DNA of 64,000 bases, taken from contig NZ_SLXD01000004.1 in assembly GCF_004340905.1 (NCBI RefSeq), positions 124,001 through 188,000 on the forward strand, given 5' to 3'. The position numbers and the translations under genes are program-made. The first letter of the stretch is position 1, and every line of letters starts with the position of its first letter. The notes under the pieces were generated by a model, which was given only the letters and a program-made list of their open reading frames with translations, was not told the origin of the DNA and searched no databases. The DNA is from Rubrivivax gelatinosus. GTDB lineage: Bacteria > Pseudomonadota > Gammaproteobacteria > Burkholderiales > Burkholderiaceae_C. Shown piece after piece: positions 51,636 through 61,700 of this stretch.

Positions 51636-51712
51636 TCCTCCTCGCCACCGGCCGCGTCTGTTGGTGCCGGCCGGCGCCGCACGGCGCTGTCCAGCCGGGC
51701 CGCGGGCATCCG

Positions 51713-53215
51713 CTACGCGCTGATCGCGGCCGTCAGTTCGGCCAGGCCTGCAGGCTTGCTCAGGCAGTGATCGAAACCAGCCGCCCGCATCGCCCCGCGG
51801 TCGACCTCGCAGGACCCCGACAACGCGATCAGGCGCGGGCACGGCCTCGCCGCGTCGCCTCGGATGCTGCGCGCCACCTCGCGGCCGTCGAGATCGGGCA
51901 GCTCGAGGTCCAGGATCACGGTGTCCGGCTGCCAGCGTGCCGACTGCCGCAGCGCGCTGCGGCCGTCGAAGGCGACCGCCACCGCGTGGCCGTCCAGCTG
52001 CAGCAGTTGCTGCAGCCCGGCGGCCATGTCGGCGTTGTCCTCGACGACGAGGATGCGTCGCGCCCGCGTCGCCTCCGGCGCCAGCGTGAGCGGGAGCGTC
52101 ACGTCGAAGCGGCTGCCGGCTCCCGGGCCGTCGCTGTGCGCGACGACGTGGCCGCCGTGCAGTTCGACCAGGCCGCGCACCACCGACAGGCCGATGCCCA
52201 GGCCGTCGCGAACGCGTGCCGTCGCGCTGCCGTCCTGGGCGAACAGGTCGAACACCGTGGCCAGGGCCTCGTGGGCGATGCCCACGCCCTCGTCGCACAC
52301 CGACACCGTGACCTCCTGGGCGTCCTCGGCCGGCTCGACCTTCACGACCACGCGGCCGTCCGCGGCACTGAACTTGGCGGCGTTGTGCAGAAGGTTGTTG
52401 AACACCTGCGCCAGGCGCGCCGGGTCGCCACGCACCCAGCATTCCGTCGGCGGCGCAACGAGCTTGAGGGTCAGCTGGCGAGCCTCGACCTCGGCGCGCA
52501 GATCCTCGATGGCGTCCTGCAGCAGGCTGTGCAGCCCGACCGTCTGCAGTCTCAGATGCGCCTTGCGGTGGGTCAGGCGGGTGGACTCGCCGAGGTCGTC
52601 GACGAGGCGCGCCAGATGCTGCACCTGGCGCTCGATGACCCTGGCCGGCTCCGCCAGGTTCCCCGCCAGGGCTGCGCTGGCCGCACGCAGGCACTGCAGC
52701 GGCGTGCGCAGCTCGTGCACGAGGACGGCCAGGAACTCGTCCTTGCGGCGGTCCGCGTCCTGCAGTTCCCGCAGCGCGCGCCGGCATCCGGCGATGTCGC
52801 CCGAGATCCCGTGCGACCCCGGCAGGTTGCCGGCAGCCCGGCCGCCCAGGCGCGTGTCTTCGGCGATCCAGCGACTGCTGCCCTGGGCGTCGACGCCCCG
52901 GTACTCGATCGTGCAGGGGGCGCCATGGGCCAGGTCGCGCAACGCGGCCCGCAGCAGCGTGCGGTCGTCGGCACGAGCGCGGCCCAGCCAGCGCTGTGGC
53001 GGCGCACGGGGCACCTGCCCGCGCAGGACCCAGCGCTGTCGGAACGCAGGGTCCACGAAGAAGAAACGCTCGGCCCGCGGGTCGTAGAGCCAGCAGCCGT
53101 CCGGGCGGGTCTCCTGCGGACCCGCCGAGGCGCAGGGATCGAGCCTCGAGGGCCGCATCCGGGTCGCAGTGCAACGTTGCGCTGCGCGGCGAAAGGTTGT
53201 CGAACGGGGATGCAT
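51713..53215 (-). CDS. Hybrid sensor histidine kinase with C-terminal receiver
   Basis: A soluble kinase of about 500 aa (ATG 53215; ATG 53158 also possible). A PAS-like domain (WLYDPRAERFFFVDPAFRQR) is followed by HisKA (RRKDEFLAVLVHELRTPLQC, His in VHELRTPL), HATPase_c (QVFNNLLHNAAKFSAADGRV, VSVCDEGVGIAHE, DGLGIGLSVVRGLVELHGGH) and a receiver (RILVVEDNADMAAGLQQLLQ, phosphoacceptor in VILDLELPDLDG). It is divergent from the CheB-CheR fusion gene, and the two probably act in one signalling pathway. No membrane helix is present. Confidence 0.88.
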   Translation of the reverse strand: MHPRSTTFRRAAQRCTATRMRPSRLDPCASAGPQETRPDGCWLYDPRAERFFFVDPAFRQRWVLRGQVPRAPPQRWLGRARADDRTLLRAALRDLAHGAPCTIEYRGVDAQGSSRWIAEDTRLGGRAAGNLPGSHGISGDIAGCRRALRELQDADRRKDEFLAVLVHELRTPLQCLRAASAALAGNLAEPARVIERQVQHLARLVDDLGESTRLTHRKAHLRLQTVGLHSLLQDAIEDLRAEVEARQLTLKLVAPPTECWVRGDPARLAQVFNNLLHNAAKFSAADGRVVVKVEPAEDAQEVTVSVCDEGVGIAHEALATVFDLFAQDGSATARVRDGLGIGLSVVRGLVELHGGHVVAHSDGPGAGSRFDVTLPLTLAPEATRARRILVVEDNADMAAGLQQLLQLDGHAVAVAFDGRSALRQSARWQPDTVILDLELPDLDGREVARSIRGDAARPCPRLIALSGSCEVDRGAMRAAGFDHCLSKPAGLAELTAAISA

Positions 53216-53344
53216 GGCAGGCTTTCGTCGCGTGGCAGACGCAGGGGCAGGGAAGACCCGCATCGTCGTCTGCGGCGCGCGCGGCATCTGTGCGCCGCCG
53301 CACACTGGGAGATCCGTCCTCCCGGCTGCGCTCATACTGGAACC

Positions 53345-55888
53345 ATGTCCGACGCCCCCCCGCCTTCCCCCAGCGAGCCTGCGCAGACCCTCGAGGTCGT
53401 CGGCCTGGGCGCTTCGGCCGGCGGTCTGGAGCCGCTGGAGCAGTTCCTGGCCGCGGTGCCCGCGGACAGCGGCCTGGCCTACCTCGTCGTGCAGCACCTG
53501 GACCCGACGCGCGAGACGCTGCTGCACGAGCTGCTGCAGCGCGCCTGCGCGATGCCCGTGCTGCCGGCCTTCGACGCCCAGCGCATCGAGGCCGACACGG
53601 TCTACGTCATCCCGCCCGATGCCGAGCTGACCGTGCAGGCCGGCGCGCTGCGCGTCGTCCGGCCGGCCGAGCCGCGCGGCCACCGCTGGCCGATCGACGC
53701 GCTGTTGCGCTCGCTGGCGCGGTCCTACGGCGAACGCGCCGTCGGCGTCGTGCTCTCGGGCATGGGCTCCGACGGTGCGCAGGGCCTGCAGGCGATCCAG
53801 GCCCAGGGCGGGCTGACGCTGGCGCAGTCGCCGGAGTCGGCCGCTTTCGACGCCATGCCCAAGAGCGCGATCGCCGCCGGCGGCGTGGACATCGTCGCCC
53901 TGCCGGCCGAGATGCCCGGGCGCATCGTCGCCGCCGCGGGCCCGGCGACCCCCGGGGCCGGGCCCCTCGCGGACGACGCGGCGCTGCGCCGCATCCTCGC
54001 GCTGCTGCGCGAGCACACCCGGCACGACCTGACGCAGTACAAGCCGAACACGCTGATGCGGCGCGTGGCCCGGCGCGTCGCCGTGCACGGCCTGGTCTCG
54101 ATGTCGGCCTACGCCGAGTTCCTGCGCGCCAACGGCCAGGAGCTGGACCTGCTGTTCAAGGAGCTGCTGATCGGCGTCACCGCCTTCTTCCGCGACCCGG
54201 AGGTCTGGCAGGTGCTGCAGCAGCGCGTGCTGCCCGAGCTGATCGCCCGGCAGGCGGCGCTGGGCGGCCCGCTGCGCGCCTGGGTCGCGGGCTGCTCGAC
54301 GGGCGAGGAGGCCTACACGCTGGCGATGGCCTTCACCGAGGTCGTCGAGGCGCTGCCGCCGGCCTCGCGCTGCGAGTTGCAGGTCTTCGCCACCGACCTC
54401 AACGCCGACGCCATCGCCGCGGCGCGTGCCGGCTGCTACCCCGCGGCCGTCGCGCGCGACCTCGGGCCGCAGCGGCTGGCGCGCTTCTTCGCCGAACGCC
54501 CCGGCGGCGGCTACCGCGTCGACCAGCGCCTGCGCGACCGCGTGCTGTTCGCCCAGCACGACCTGACGCAGGACCCGCCGTTCACGCGCCTGGACCTCGT
54601 GTCCTGCCGCAACCTGCTGATCTACTTCGACGCCGCGCTGCAGAAGCGGCTGATCCCGCTGCTGCACTTCGCCATGCGCCCCGGCGGCGTGCTGCTGCTG
54701 GGCAGCTCGGAGACCGTGGGCCGCGTGCCGGCGCTGTTCCGGCCGCTGGAGCCCAAGTCCCGGCTGTACCGCCGCGGCGACAATGGCGCCAGCCCCGGCC
54801 CGGTGGTCTTCCCGACCGCGCGGCGGCCGGCGGCCCGAGCCACCCCCTGGGAGACGACCCTGCCGCCAACCGACGCCTCGCCGGCCAACCTCCAGCCGCT
54901 GGCCGACCAGCTGCTGCTGCAGACCTTCGCGCCGCCCGCGGTGCTGGTCAACGAGGCCGGCGACATCCTCTACATCAGCGGGCGCACCGGGCGCTATCTG
55001 GAGCCGGCCGCGGGCAAGGCCAACTGGAACGTGCACGTGATGGCGCAGCCCTCGCTGCGCACCGAGCTGGGCGTGGCGCTGCGCCAGGCCCTTCAGGCGA
55101 AGACCACGCTGGAGCTGCGTGGTCTGCCGCTGGACGAAGAGGCCGCGGCGCTGGTGGACGTCACGGTGCAGCCCGTGCTGCGGCCCAAGGCGCTCGAGGG
55201 CCTGGCGATGATCGTCTTTCGCGACGTGCCGGCCGCCGCGCCGCGCCGGCGGCGGCGGGCCAGGCCCTCCGAGACGCCGGACCCGGCGGTGGCCGAGGAG
55301 CTGCTGCGCTCGCGCCAGGAGATGCAGTCGCTGCGCCACGCGATGCGCGTGTCGCAGGAGGAGCTGCAGGCGGCCAACGAGGAGCTGCAGTCGACCAACG
55401 AGGAACTGCAGGCCGCCAACGAGGAGCTGATGACCTCCAAGGAGGAGGCGCAGTCGATGATCGAGGAGCTGCAGACGATCAACGGCGAGCTGCAGTCCAA
55501 GCTCGACGACCTGGCGCTGGCGCAAAGCGACATGCAGAACCTGCTCAACAGCACCGACATCGCCACGCTGTTCCTGGACAACGACGGCAACGTGCGCCGC
55601 TACACCGAGCAGATCGCGCGTGTCATCCACCTGCGCGAGAGCGACATCGGCCGCCCCTTGAGCGAGCTGGCCAGCACGCTGCTGTACCCGGAGCTGCACG
55701 CGGACGTGAAGGAGACGCTGCGCACGCTGGCCTTCAGCGAGAAGCAGATCGCCACCCGCGACGGCCGCTGGTTCACCGTGCGCATCATGCCGTACCGCAC
55801 CCTGAGCAACGTGATTCAGGGGGTGGTGATCACCTTTGTGGACATCACCATTGCCAAGGAACTCGAGGCCCGCTTGCGTCAGGCGTAG
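53345..55888 (+). CDS. CheB-CheR-PAS fusion protein
   Basis: An 847-aa protein starting at ATG 53345. CheB methylesterase domain about 15-200 (LGASAGGLEPLEQFLAAVP with Ser24, VVQHLDPTRETLLHELLQRA, LSGMGSDGAQGLQAI), without a receiver domain. CheR methyltransferase about 210-475 (GVTAFFRDPEVWQVLQQRVL, GCSTGEEAYTLAMAFTE at 316-332, DLVSCRNLLIYFDAALQKRL). A PAS-like part, a long coiled coil (EELQAANEELQSTNEELQAA) and a C-terminal PAS follow (FLDNDGNVRRYTEQIARVIH). Such proteins probably feed local sensory circuits rather than the chemotaxis core, as no mcp or cheA is linked. Confidence 0.92.
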   Translation: MSDAPPPSPSEPAQTLEVVGLGASAGGLEPLEQFLAAVPADSGLAYLVVQHLDPTRETLLHELLQRACAMPVLPAFDAQRIEADTVYVIPPDAELTVQAGALRVVRPAEPRGHRWPIDALLRSLARSYGERAVGVVLSGMGSDGAQGLQAIQAQGGLTLAQSPESAAFDAMPKSAIAAGGVDIVALPAEMPGRIVAAAGPATPGAGPLADDAALRRILALLREHTRHDLTQYKPNTLMRRVARRVAVHGLVSMSAYAEFLRANGQELDLLFKELLIGVTAFFRDPEVWQVLQQRVLPELIARQAALGGPLRAWVAGCSTGEEAYTLAMAFTEVVEALPPASRCELQVFATDLNADAIAAARAGCYPAAVARDLGPQRLARFFAERPGGGYRVDQRLRDRVLFAQHDLTQDPPFTRLDLVSCRNLLIYFDAALQKRLIPLLHFAMRPGGVLLLGSSETVGRVPALFRPLEPKSRLYRRGDNGASPGPVVFPTARRPAARATPWETTLPPTDASPANLQPLADQLLLQTFAPPAVLVNEAGDILYISGRTGRYLEPAAGKANWNVHVMAQPSLRTELGVALRQALQAKTTLELRGLPLDEEAAALVDVTVQPVLRPKALEGLAMIVFRDVPAAAPRRRRRARPSETPDPAVAEELLRSRQEMQSLRHAMRVSQEELQAANEELQSTNEELQAANEELMTSKEEAQSMIEELQTINGELQSKLDDLALAQSDMQNLLNSTDIATLFLDNDGNVRRYTEQIARVIHLRESDIGRPLSELASTLLYPELHADVKETLRTLAFSEKQIATRDGRWFTVRIMPYRTLSNVIQGVVITFVDITIAKELEARLRQA

Positions 55889-55924
55889 AGTGGGTGGCAC
55901 CGCCACGTGTCGCCCGAGGTGAGA

Positions 55925-56551
55925 ATGCCCGACCTGAACGAACGCCCCCCCAGCGCGGCGGACATCCTGCGGCTGGCCGAGTTGCGCCGACGGGCGGCCG
56001 TTCGCCTGCGGGGCGGTGCCGGCGGTCAGGGTGCCTACGGCGGCGCGGCCGAGGCGCTGGACGTGCTGCATTCGATGGCCTCGTCACCGGGTACGGCGGA
56101 ACAGGCATTGGCGCTGCTGCATGAGTTGCAGGTCTACCAGGTGGAGCTCGAGCTGCAGGCGCAGGAGCTGCGCGACGCGCGCACCGAACTGGAGGAGGCG
56201 CTGAGCCGGCAGGCCGATCGCCATGACCACCTGCCGGCGGGCTGCCTGGTGCTCGACGCCGGGTTGCTCGTGAGCGACCTGAACCTGACCGCGGCGCGCC
56301 TGCTCGGCGCCGCCCCCGGCGAGGCCCTGGCCCTTGCGCCCGAGGTCTGGCTCGATGGCGAGTCCGCGCGCAGCCTGAGGGCGGCGGCCGCGCGCGTCGA
56401 CGCCGGCGTGCGGCGGGCGGCCTGCCCGCTGGTGCTGCGCTCCCGCAGCGCAGACGCGCTTGCCGTCATCGGCCAGCTCGCGGCCGATCCGCAGTCGTCA
56501 GGCTACCTGCTCGTTCTGACCGACGACCGCGACGAAGCCCGGCCCGCCTGA
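55925..56551 (+). CDS. PAS-like companion protein
   Basis: A 208-aa protein from ATG 55925 (GAGGTGAG upstream), 36 bp after the CheB-CheR gene. The N-terminal half is helical (ALALLHELQVYQVELELQAQ, ELRDARTELEEALSRQADRH), the pattern that precedes PAS domains in sensor proteins; residues about 110-205 resemble a PAS core (GCLVLDAGLLVSDLNLTAAR, YLLVLTDDRDE). It has no output domain, so it may act as an adaptor for its neighbours. An earlier start at 55907 is possible. Confidence 0.65.
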   Translation: MPDLNERPPSAADILRLAELRRRAAVRLRGGAGGQGAYGGAAEALDVLHSMASSPGTAEQALALLHELQVYQVELELQAQELRDARTELEEALSRQADRHDHLPAGCLVLDAGLLVSDLNLTAARLLGAAPGEALALAPEVWLDGESARSLRAAAARVDAGVRRAACPLVLRSRSADALAVIGQLAADPQSSGYLLVLTDDRDEARPA

Positions 56552-56861
56552 GCGGGCGCCGCGGCGCTGTGTGCGCCAGCGCACCGACGCGGCGGGGCAC
56601 GGCCCCCAGGCTTGCGGGTGCAGGTCCGGAAGGCCGCGGCGGTCGCGGTGGTCGCGAGCCTCTGGAGATCGACATGGTTGCCCCCCGCCCCGCCAAGAGC
56701 GACGTCCGTGCCGGCACACAGCCCGCGGGGTCGCCGTCGCATTCGCCGTCGCATTCGCGCCCGGCCCAGGCGCTTCCCGTGCAGCCACCGCCGATGGCCC
56801 TGCCGCCCGCGGGCCCGGTCCTGCGCCGCTTCAGGCGCGGCCGCTGGACGCTCACGCCGGC
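56552..56861. other. Intergenic region, no gene supported
   Basis: Open frames on both strands are Arg/Pro/Ala-rich and look like GC-rich noise. A 12-bp unit (GCCGTCGCATTC) is repeated twice near 56,731-56,757. The transglutaminase gene may use an upstream start within this stretch, but none is convincing. Confidence 0.35.
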
Positions 56862-57815
56862 GTGATCCGCATCGATCTGGCCGTCGAGCTCTGCTACGAG
56901 GTGGAGGGCGCCGGCGGCGCCGACTTCGTCTTCAACATCCAGGCGGCGCAGACGCCGTGCCAGGTCGTCGACCACGAGCGCCTGCGGCTGAGCCAGGCGA
57001 TCACGCCTGCGCAGGCCACCGATCCGGCCACCGCGTCGCGTTTCGTGCGTCTGCACGCGGGTCCGGGCGAGTTGCGTGTGAACTACGAGGCCGTGGTCGA
57101 GATCCGCCACCACCTCGCCGAGCCCGACGCCCTGCAGGAAGTGCCGGTGCGCGACCTGCCGCTGGAGGTGATGCCCTACCTGTATCCCAGCCGCTACTGC
57201 CAGTCCGACCGCCTGCTCGCGCTCGCGGCGCACGAGTTCGGCGGCCTGGTGCCCGGCTACAGCCGTGTGCTCGCCGTGCAGCACTGGGTGCAGAAGCAGG
57301 TGCGCTTCGTCGCCAACTCGAGCGACTCGACGACCTCGGCGGTCGACACCCTGATCGAACGCGTCGGCGTGTGCCGCGACTTCGCCCACCTGATGATCGC
57401 GCTGTGCCGCGCGCTGAACATGCCCGCGCGCGTGGTGTCGGGCACCGACTTCGGCGCCGACCCCGCGCTCGGGCCGCATGACTTCCACGCCTACGCCGAG
57501 GTCTACCTCGGCGACCGCTGGTACCTGTTCGATCCGTCGGGCACCGGCGTGCCGATGGGATTCGTGCGGCTGGGCACCGGCCGCGATGCGGCCGATGTGG
57601 CGTTCGCGACGCTGTTTGGCCGCGTGCGGGCGAGCGCGCCGCGGATCGTCGCCCAGGCCCGGACGGACGAAGGTGCGCAGGCGCCCCGCCACTGCCGGGA
57701 GGCGCTCTCGAGCACCGGCCCGACGCCGGTGGCCGCCGACGGCCGCATCGCCTTCGGCACGAGCGTCCGCGGGCTGGCCGACGAGGCGACGCCGCGTCGC
57801 TGCCTGCCGCGGTGA
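56862..57815 (+). CDS. Transglutaminase-like cysteine peptidase
   Basis: A 317-aa protein read from GTG 56862, since no ATG suits the N-terminus of the family (IRIDLAVELCYEVEGAGGAD). The N-terminal beta domain is followed by the transglutaminase core at about 150-230: catalytic Cys in ERVGVCRDFAHLMIALCRAL, His in DFHAYAEVYLGDRWYLFDPS and Asp in the same stretch. Such proteins are cytoplasmic and of unknown substrate; the last 80 residues are less conserved. The start codon is uncertain. Confidence 0.85.
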   Translation: MIRIDLAVELCYEVEGAGGADFVFNIQAAQTPCQVVDHERLRLSQAITPAQATDPATASRFVRLHAGPGELRVNYEAVVEIRHHLAEPDALQEVPVRDLPLEVMPYLYPSRYCQSDRLLALAAHEFGGLVPGYSRVLAVQHWVQKQVRFVANSSDSTTSAVDTLIERVGVCRDFAHLMIALCRALNMPARVVSGTDFGADPALGPHDFHAYAEVYLGDRWYLFDPSGTGVPMGFVRLGTGRDAADVAFATLFGRVRASAPRIVAQARTDEGAQAPRHCREALSSTGPTPVAADGRIAFGTSVRGLADEATPRRCLPR

Positions 57816-57946
57816 GCCCGTTCGCCGTGGCGGGCCGCGCGCAGACCGCCTTGCACCTGAGCACGGCGACGGTCTGCGGCGGTGGCGTCCTCAGCTGTAC
57901 GGCTGGCGACGTTCGGGGTACCGTCGGCCCGCCGCTCAACACCCTC

Positions 57947-58666
57947 ATGCCCTTTCCCCACGATCCCCGCACCAACCGCCTGCTGGCTTCCCTGCCGGAT
58001 GCCGAATGGCAGCGCTGGCGGCCGCTTCTGGAGAGCGTGGACCTGCCGTTGGGCAAGGTGCTTCACGAGCCGGGAGTGGCGTCGGCCTACGTGTACTTCC
58101 CCACCTCGGCCATCGTGTCGATGCTGTACGTGCTGGCCGACGGGGCCTCGGCCGAGATCGCCGTCATCGGCCGCGAGGGCCTGGTCGGCGTCACGCTCTT
58201 CATGGGCGGCGGCAGCACGCCGAGCCGGACGGTGGTCCAGAGCGCCGGGCAGGGCTTTCGCCTGCCGGCGCCGGCGATGCTGGAGGAGTTCCAGCGGGCC
58301 GGCCCCGTCATGCACCTGCTGCTGCGATACACGCAGGCCCTGATCACGCAGATGGCGCAGACCGCGGTCTGCAACCGCCACCACTCGCTGGACCAGCAGC
58401 TGTGCCGCTGGCTGCTGCTCAGCCGCGACCGCCTGCCGAGCGACGAGCTGGTGATGACGCAGGAGCTGATCGGCAACATGCTCGGCGTCCGGCGCGAAGG
58501 TGTGACCGAGGCGGCGGGCCGGCTGCAGGCGGCCGGCCTGATCCGCTACGCGCGCGGCCGCATCACGCTGCTCGACCGGGCCGGTCTCGAGGCCCGCACC
58601 TGCGAGTGCTACCGCGTGGTGAAGTGCGAGTACGACCGCCTGCTGCCCGACGTGCCCGCCACCTGA
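57947..58666 (+). CDS. Crp/Fnr-family transcription regulator
   Basis: A 239-aa regulator started at ATG 57947. The cyclic-nucleotide-like sensor domain (VASAYVYFPTSAIVSMLYVL, IAVIGREGLVGVTLFMGGGS) is followed by the dimer helix and a C-terminal HTH_Crp (LVMTQELIGNMLGVRREGVT, EAAGRLQAAGLIRYARGRIT). The N-terminal cysteines that hold an iron-sulfur cluster in FNR are missing. Upstream frames to 57812 are less likely. Confidence 0.9.
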   Translation: MPFPHDPRTNRLLASLPDAEWQRWRPLLESVDLPLGKVLHEPGVASAYVYFPTSAIVSMLYVLADGASAEIAVIGREGLVGVTLFMGGGSTPSRTVVQSAGQGFRLPAPAMLEEFQRAGPVMHLLLRYTQALITQMAQTAVCNRHHSLDQQLCRWLLLSRDRLPSDELVMTQELIGNMLGVRREGVTEAAGRLQAAGLIRYARGRITLLDRAGLEARTCECYRVVKCEYDRLLPDVPAT

Positions 58667-58785
58667 AGGGCGGTGGCGCGCCACGCACTTCGATCCGAGG
58701 CCTGCGCAGCATCAGGCCCGGTGCCGCGCCGCTCTGTGCGCCAGGCCGCGCCCCCGGCCGCCGCCGGGCGCGGCGTCTCCCCGGT

Positions 58786-61700
58786 TCAGGCGGCCAGCGT
58801 CAGCACCACCTCATGCCCCAGGCCGTCGTCGGCCAGCGGCAGGGACGCGCCTTCCAGCGCCTGCCCGTCGAGCGTCAGCCCGGGCTGGCGGCCTCGCGTC
58901 ACCTCGATCCGGTAGCGCGTCTCGTGGCGGCGGTAGTCCACCGTGAAGCCGGGCCATGACGCCGGGATGCACGGGCGCAGGTCCAGCCGCGCGCCGCGCT
59001 CGTCGACCTGCAGCGTCAGCCCGAGCAGCGACTCGAGCACCAGCCGGTACATCCAGCCGGCCGACCCGGTGTACCAGGTCCAGCCGCCGCGGCCGCCGTG
59101 CGGCGCGATGCTGTAGACGTCGGCCGCCATCACGTAGGGCTCGACCTTGTAGACCGCCACCTGGCCGGCGTCGCCGGTGTGGTGCAGCGGGTTGACGAGG
59201 TCGACGATGGCCCAGGCGCGCTCGGCCTCGCCCAGCGCCGCCCAGGCCATCGCCACCCAGACCGCGCCGTGGGTGTACTGGCCGCCGTTCTCGCGCACGC
59301 CGGGCAGGTAGCCGGCGATGTAGCCCGGGTTCGGCCCGCGCCGGTCGAACGGCGGGTCCAGCAGCTGGACCAGGCCGGCGTCCGCGCGCACCAGGTGCGT
59401 CTGCACGGCCTCCATCGCCTGGTGCGCACGCGCCGGGCCGGCGACGCCCGAGAGCACCGCCCAGCTCTGCGAGATCGAGTCGATGCGGCACTCCACGCCC
59501 TCGTGCGTGCCCAGCGGCGTGCCGTCGTCGAAGTAGGCGCGGCGGTACCAGCCGCCGTCCCAGCCGGCCTCCTCGAGTCTTGCCGCGAGCGCGTCACGCT
59601 CGGCCTCGCAGCGCGCGGCGAAGTCCGCGTCGCCCCGCCGCCGTGCCAGCGGCGCGAAGGCGCGCAGCACCTCGCAGAGGAAGAAGCCGAGCCAGACGCT
59701 CTCGCCGCGGCCGTGTTCGCCGACGCGGTTCATGCCGTCGTTCCAGTCGCCCACGCCCATCAAGGGCAGCCCGTGTTCGCCGAAGGACAACCCGTGTTCG
59801 ACGGCGCGCCGCGCGTGCTCGTAGACGCTGGCGACGCCCGCTGCGCGCCCGGGCAGGTCGTAGCGCGACTCGTCCGGCGGCAGCACCGGCGGCGCGTCGA
59901 GAAAGCCGACCTCCTCCTCCAGCACGCCGCTGTCGTGCGTCGCGCCGACGTAGCGCGCCAGCGCCAGCGGCAGCCACAGGTAGTCGTCGGAGATCCGCGT
60001 GCGCACGCCGCGGCCGGCCGGCGGGTGCCACCAGTGCTGCACGTCACCCTCGGCGAACTGGCGGCCGGCGCAGCGCAGCAGCTGCTCGCGCAGCAGTTCG
60101 GGCCGCGCGTGCACCGTGGCCATCGCGTCCTGCAGCTGGTCGCGAAAGCCGTAGGCGCCGCCGGACTGGTAGAAGCCGCTGCGCGCCCACAGCCGGCAGG
60201 CCACCGTCTGGTACAGCAGCCAGCCGTTGGCCAGCAGGTCCAGCGTCGGTGACGGCGTGTGCAGCTGCACCGTGCCGAGCAGTTCGCCCCACTGCGCGCG
60301 CACGGCCTCCAGCACCGCGGCGGCGCGCGCGTTGCCGCGGTTGGCGAGCACCAGCCGGTCGGCCTCGTCGGTGCTGCGGCCCATCCCGAGCCGGAACACC
60401 ACCTCCCGCGTCTGCCCCGGCGCGAGGTCCACGCGCACCTGGATCGCGCCGCAGGGGTCGAGCCCGGCGCCGCAGCGTCCCGACAGCGTCGTCCGGCGCA
60501 GGGCCTCCGGGCGCCGCAGCGACTGGTTGCGGCCGATGAACTCGGCGCGGTCGCCGGTGACCGAGCCGCCGACGCGTTCGGCCGGGTCGACGTCGAGAAA
60601 GCCGACCCAGTCGCCGAAGTCGCTGCCGTAGCGGTTGCGCGCGTACAGCGCGCCGTGCTCGGCCGAGATCTCGGTCGCCACGTGCGGCGCGGTCTTCTCG
60701 CGCTGGTCGCCCAGCACCCACTCGACGTAGCAGGTGACCGACAGCCGGCGCGTGCGGCGGCCCTCGTTGCGCAGCACGATGCGCGAGAACTTCAGCGCCT
60801 CGTCCGGCGCGACGAAGACCGTCAGCGTGCTGTGGACCGCGCTGCGCCGGTGCTCGAACGCGCTGTAGCCGAAGCCATGGCGTGCGCGGTAGGGCGGGGC
60901 GCCGGGAGGCTCGCCGCCGAGCGCCGGTGCCGGCTCGCACAGCGGCGACCAGACCTGGCCGCTCTCCTCGTCGCGCAGGTAGAACGCCTCGCCGCACGGG
61001 TCGGTGACCGGGTCGTTGTGCCACGGCGTGAGCCGCAGCTCGTGGGCGTTCTCGCACCAGGTGTAGGCGCTGCCGGTCTCCGAGACGACGGTGCCGAAGC
61101 GCGGGTTGGCGATCACGTTGACCCACGGCGCCGGCGGCCGCTGCAGGCCGCAGGTGACGACGACGTACTCGCGCCCGTCCGCCGAGAAGCCGCCGCTGCC
61201 GTTGAACCGCACGAGCCCGGTGCGGGCCGCGGCGAGTTCGCCCGCCAGGGCCGCCGGCGACGGCGCGTCGGCGGCGCGTGGCGCCACCGGCAGCGCCGGC
61301 GGCAGCGCCCGCGGGCGGGGATCCTCCAGCTGCTGCTCCAGCGAACCGCGGCGGTCGCTGATCACCGCCCGCGCGACCGCCTGCAGCAGCACGCGGTCCT
61401 CGACGGCGATCTGCTCGGCATGGCGCACGAAGATGCCGCCCGGACGGTCGACGACCGGCGACTCGACGCTGCTGGCGATCAGGCCGACGATCTGCTCCTG
61501 CAGCTGCTGGCGGTAGACGTCGCGCTCCTCGTTCCAGATGACGAGGTCGACGGCCAGCCCCTTCATCCGCCACCAGGCGTGGGCCTGGACGAGCCGGCGC
61601 ACGAGATCCATGTTCGCGGCGTCGCCGATCTGCAGCAGCACGATCGGCAGGTCGCCGGAGATCGCGTAGCCCCACAGCCCCGACTGGCCGCGGCGGTTCT

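Noticed and set aside
51569..53344. Upstream extension of the CheB-CheR frame
   Set aside because: The extra 590 residues lie antisense to the hybrid kinase and show no domain; the family start at 53345 fits the CheB domain.
51713..56071. 1,452-aa minus-strand frame covering the kinase and the CheB-CheR region
   Set aside because: Only the part up to about 53,215 encodes the kinase; the rest is antisense to CheB-CheR.
58956..60252. Long plus-strand frames opposite the glucan synthase
   Set aside because: Antisense of a well-supported GH94 protein with shadow-type composition.
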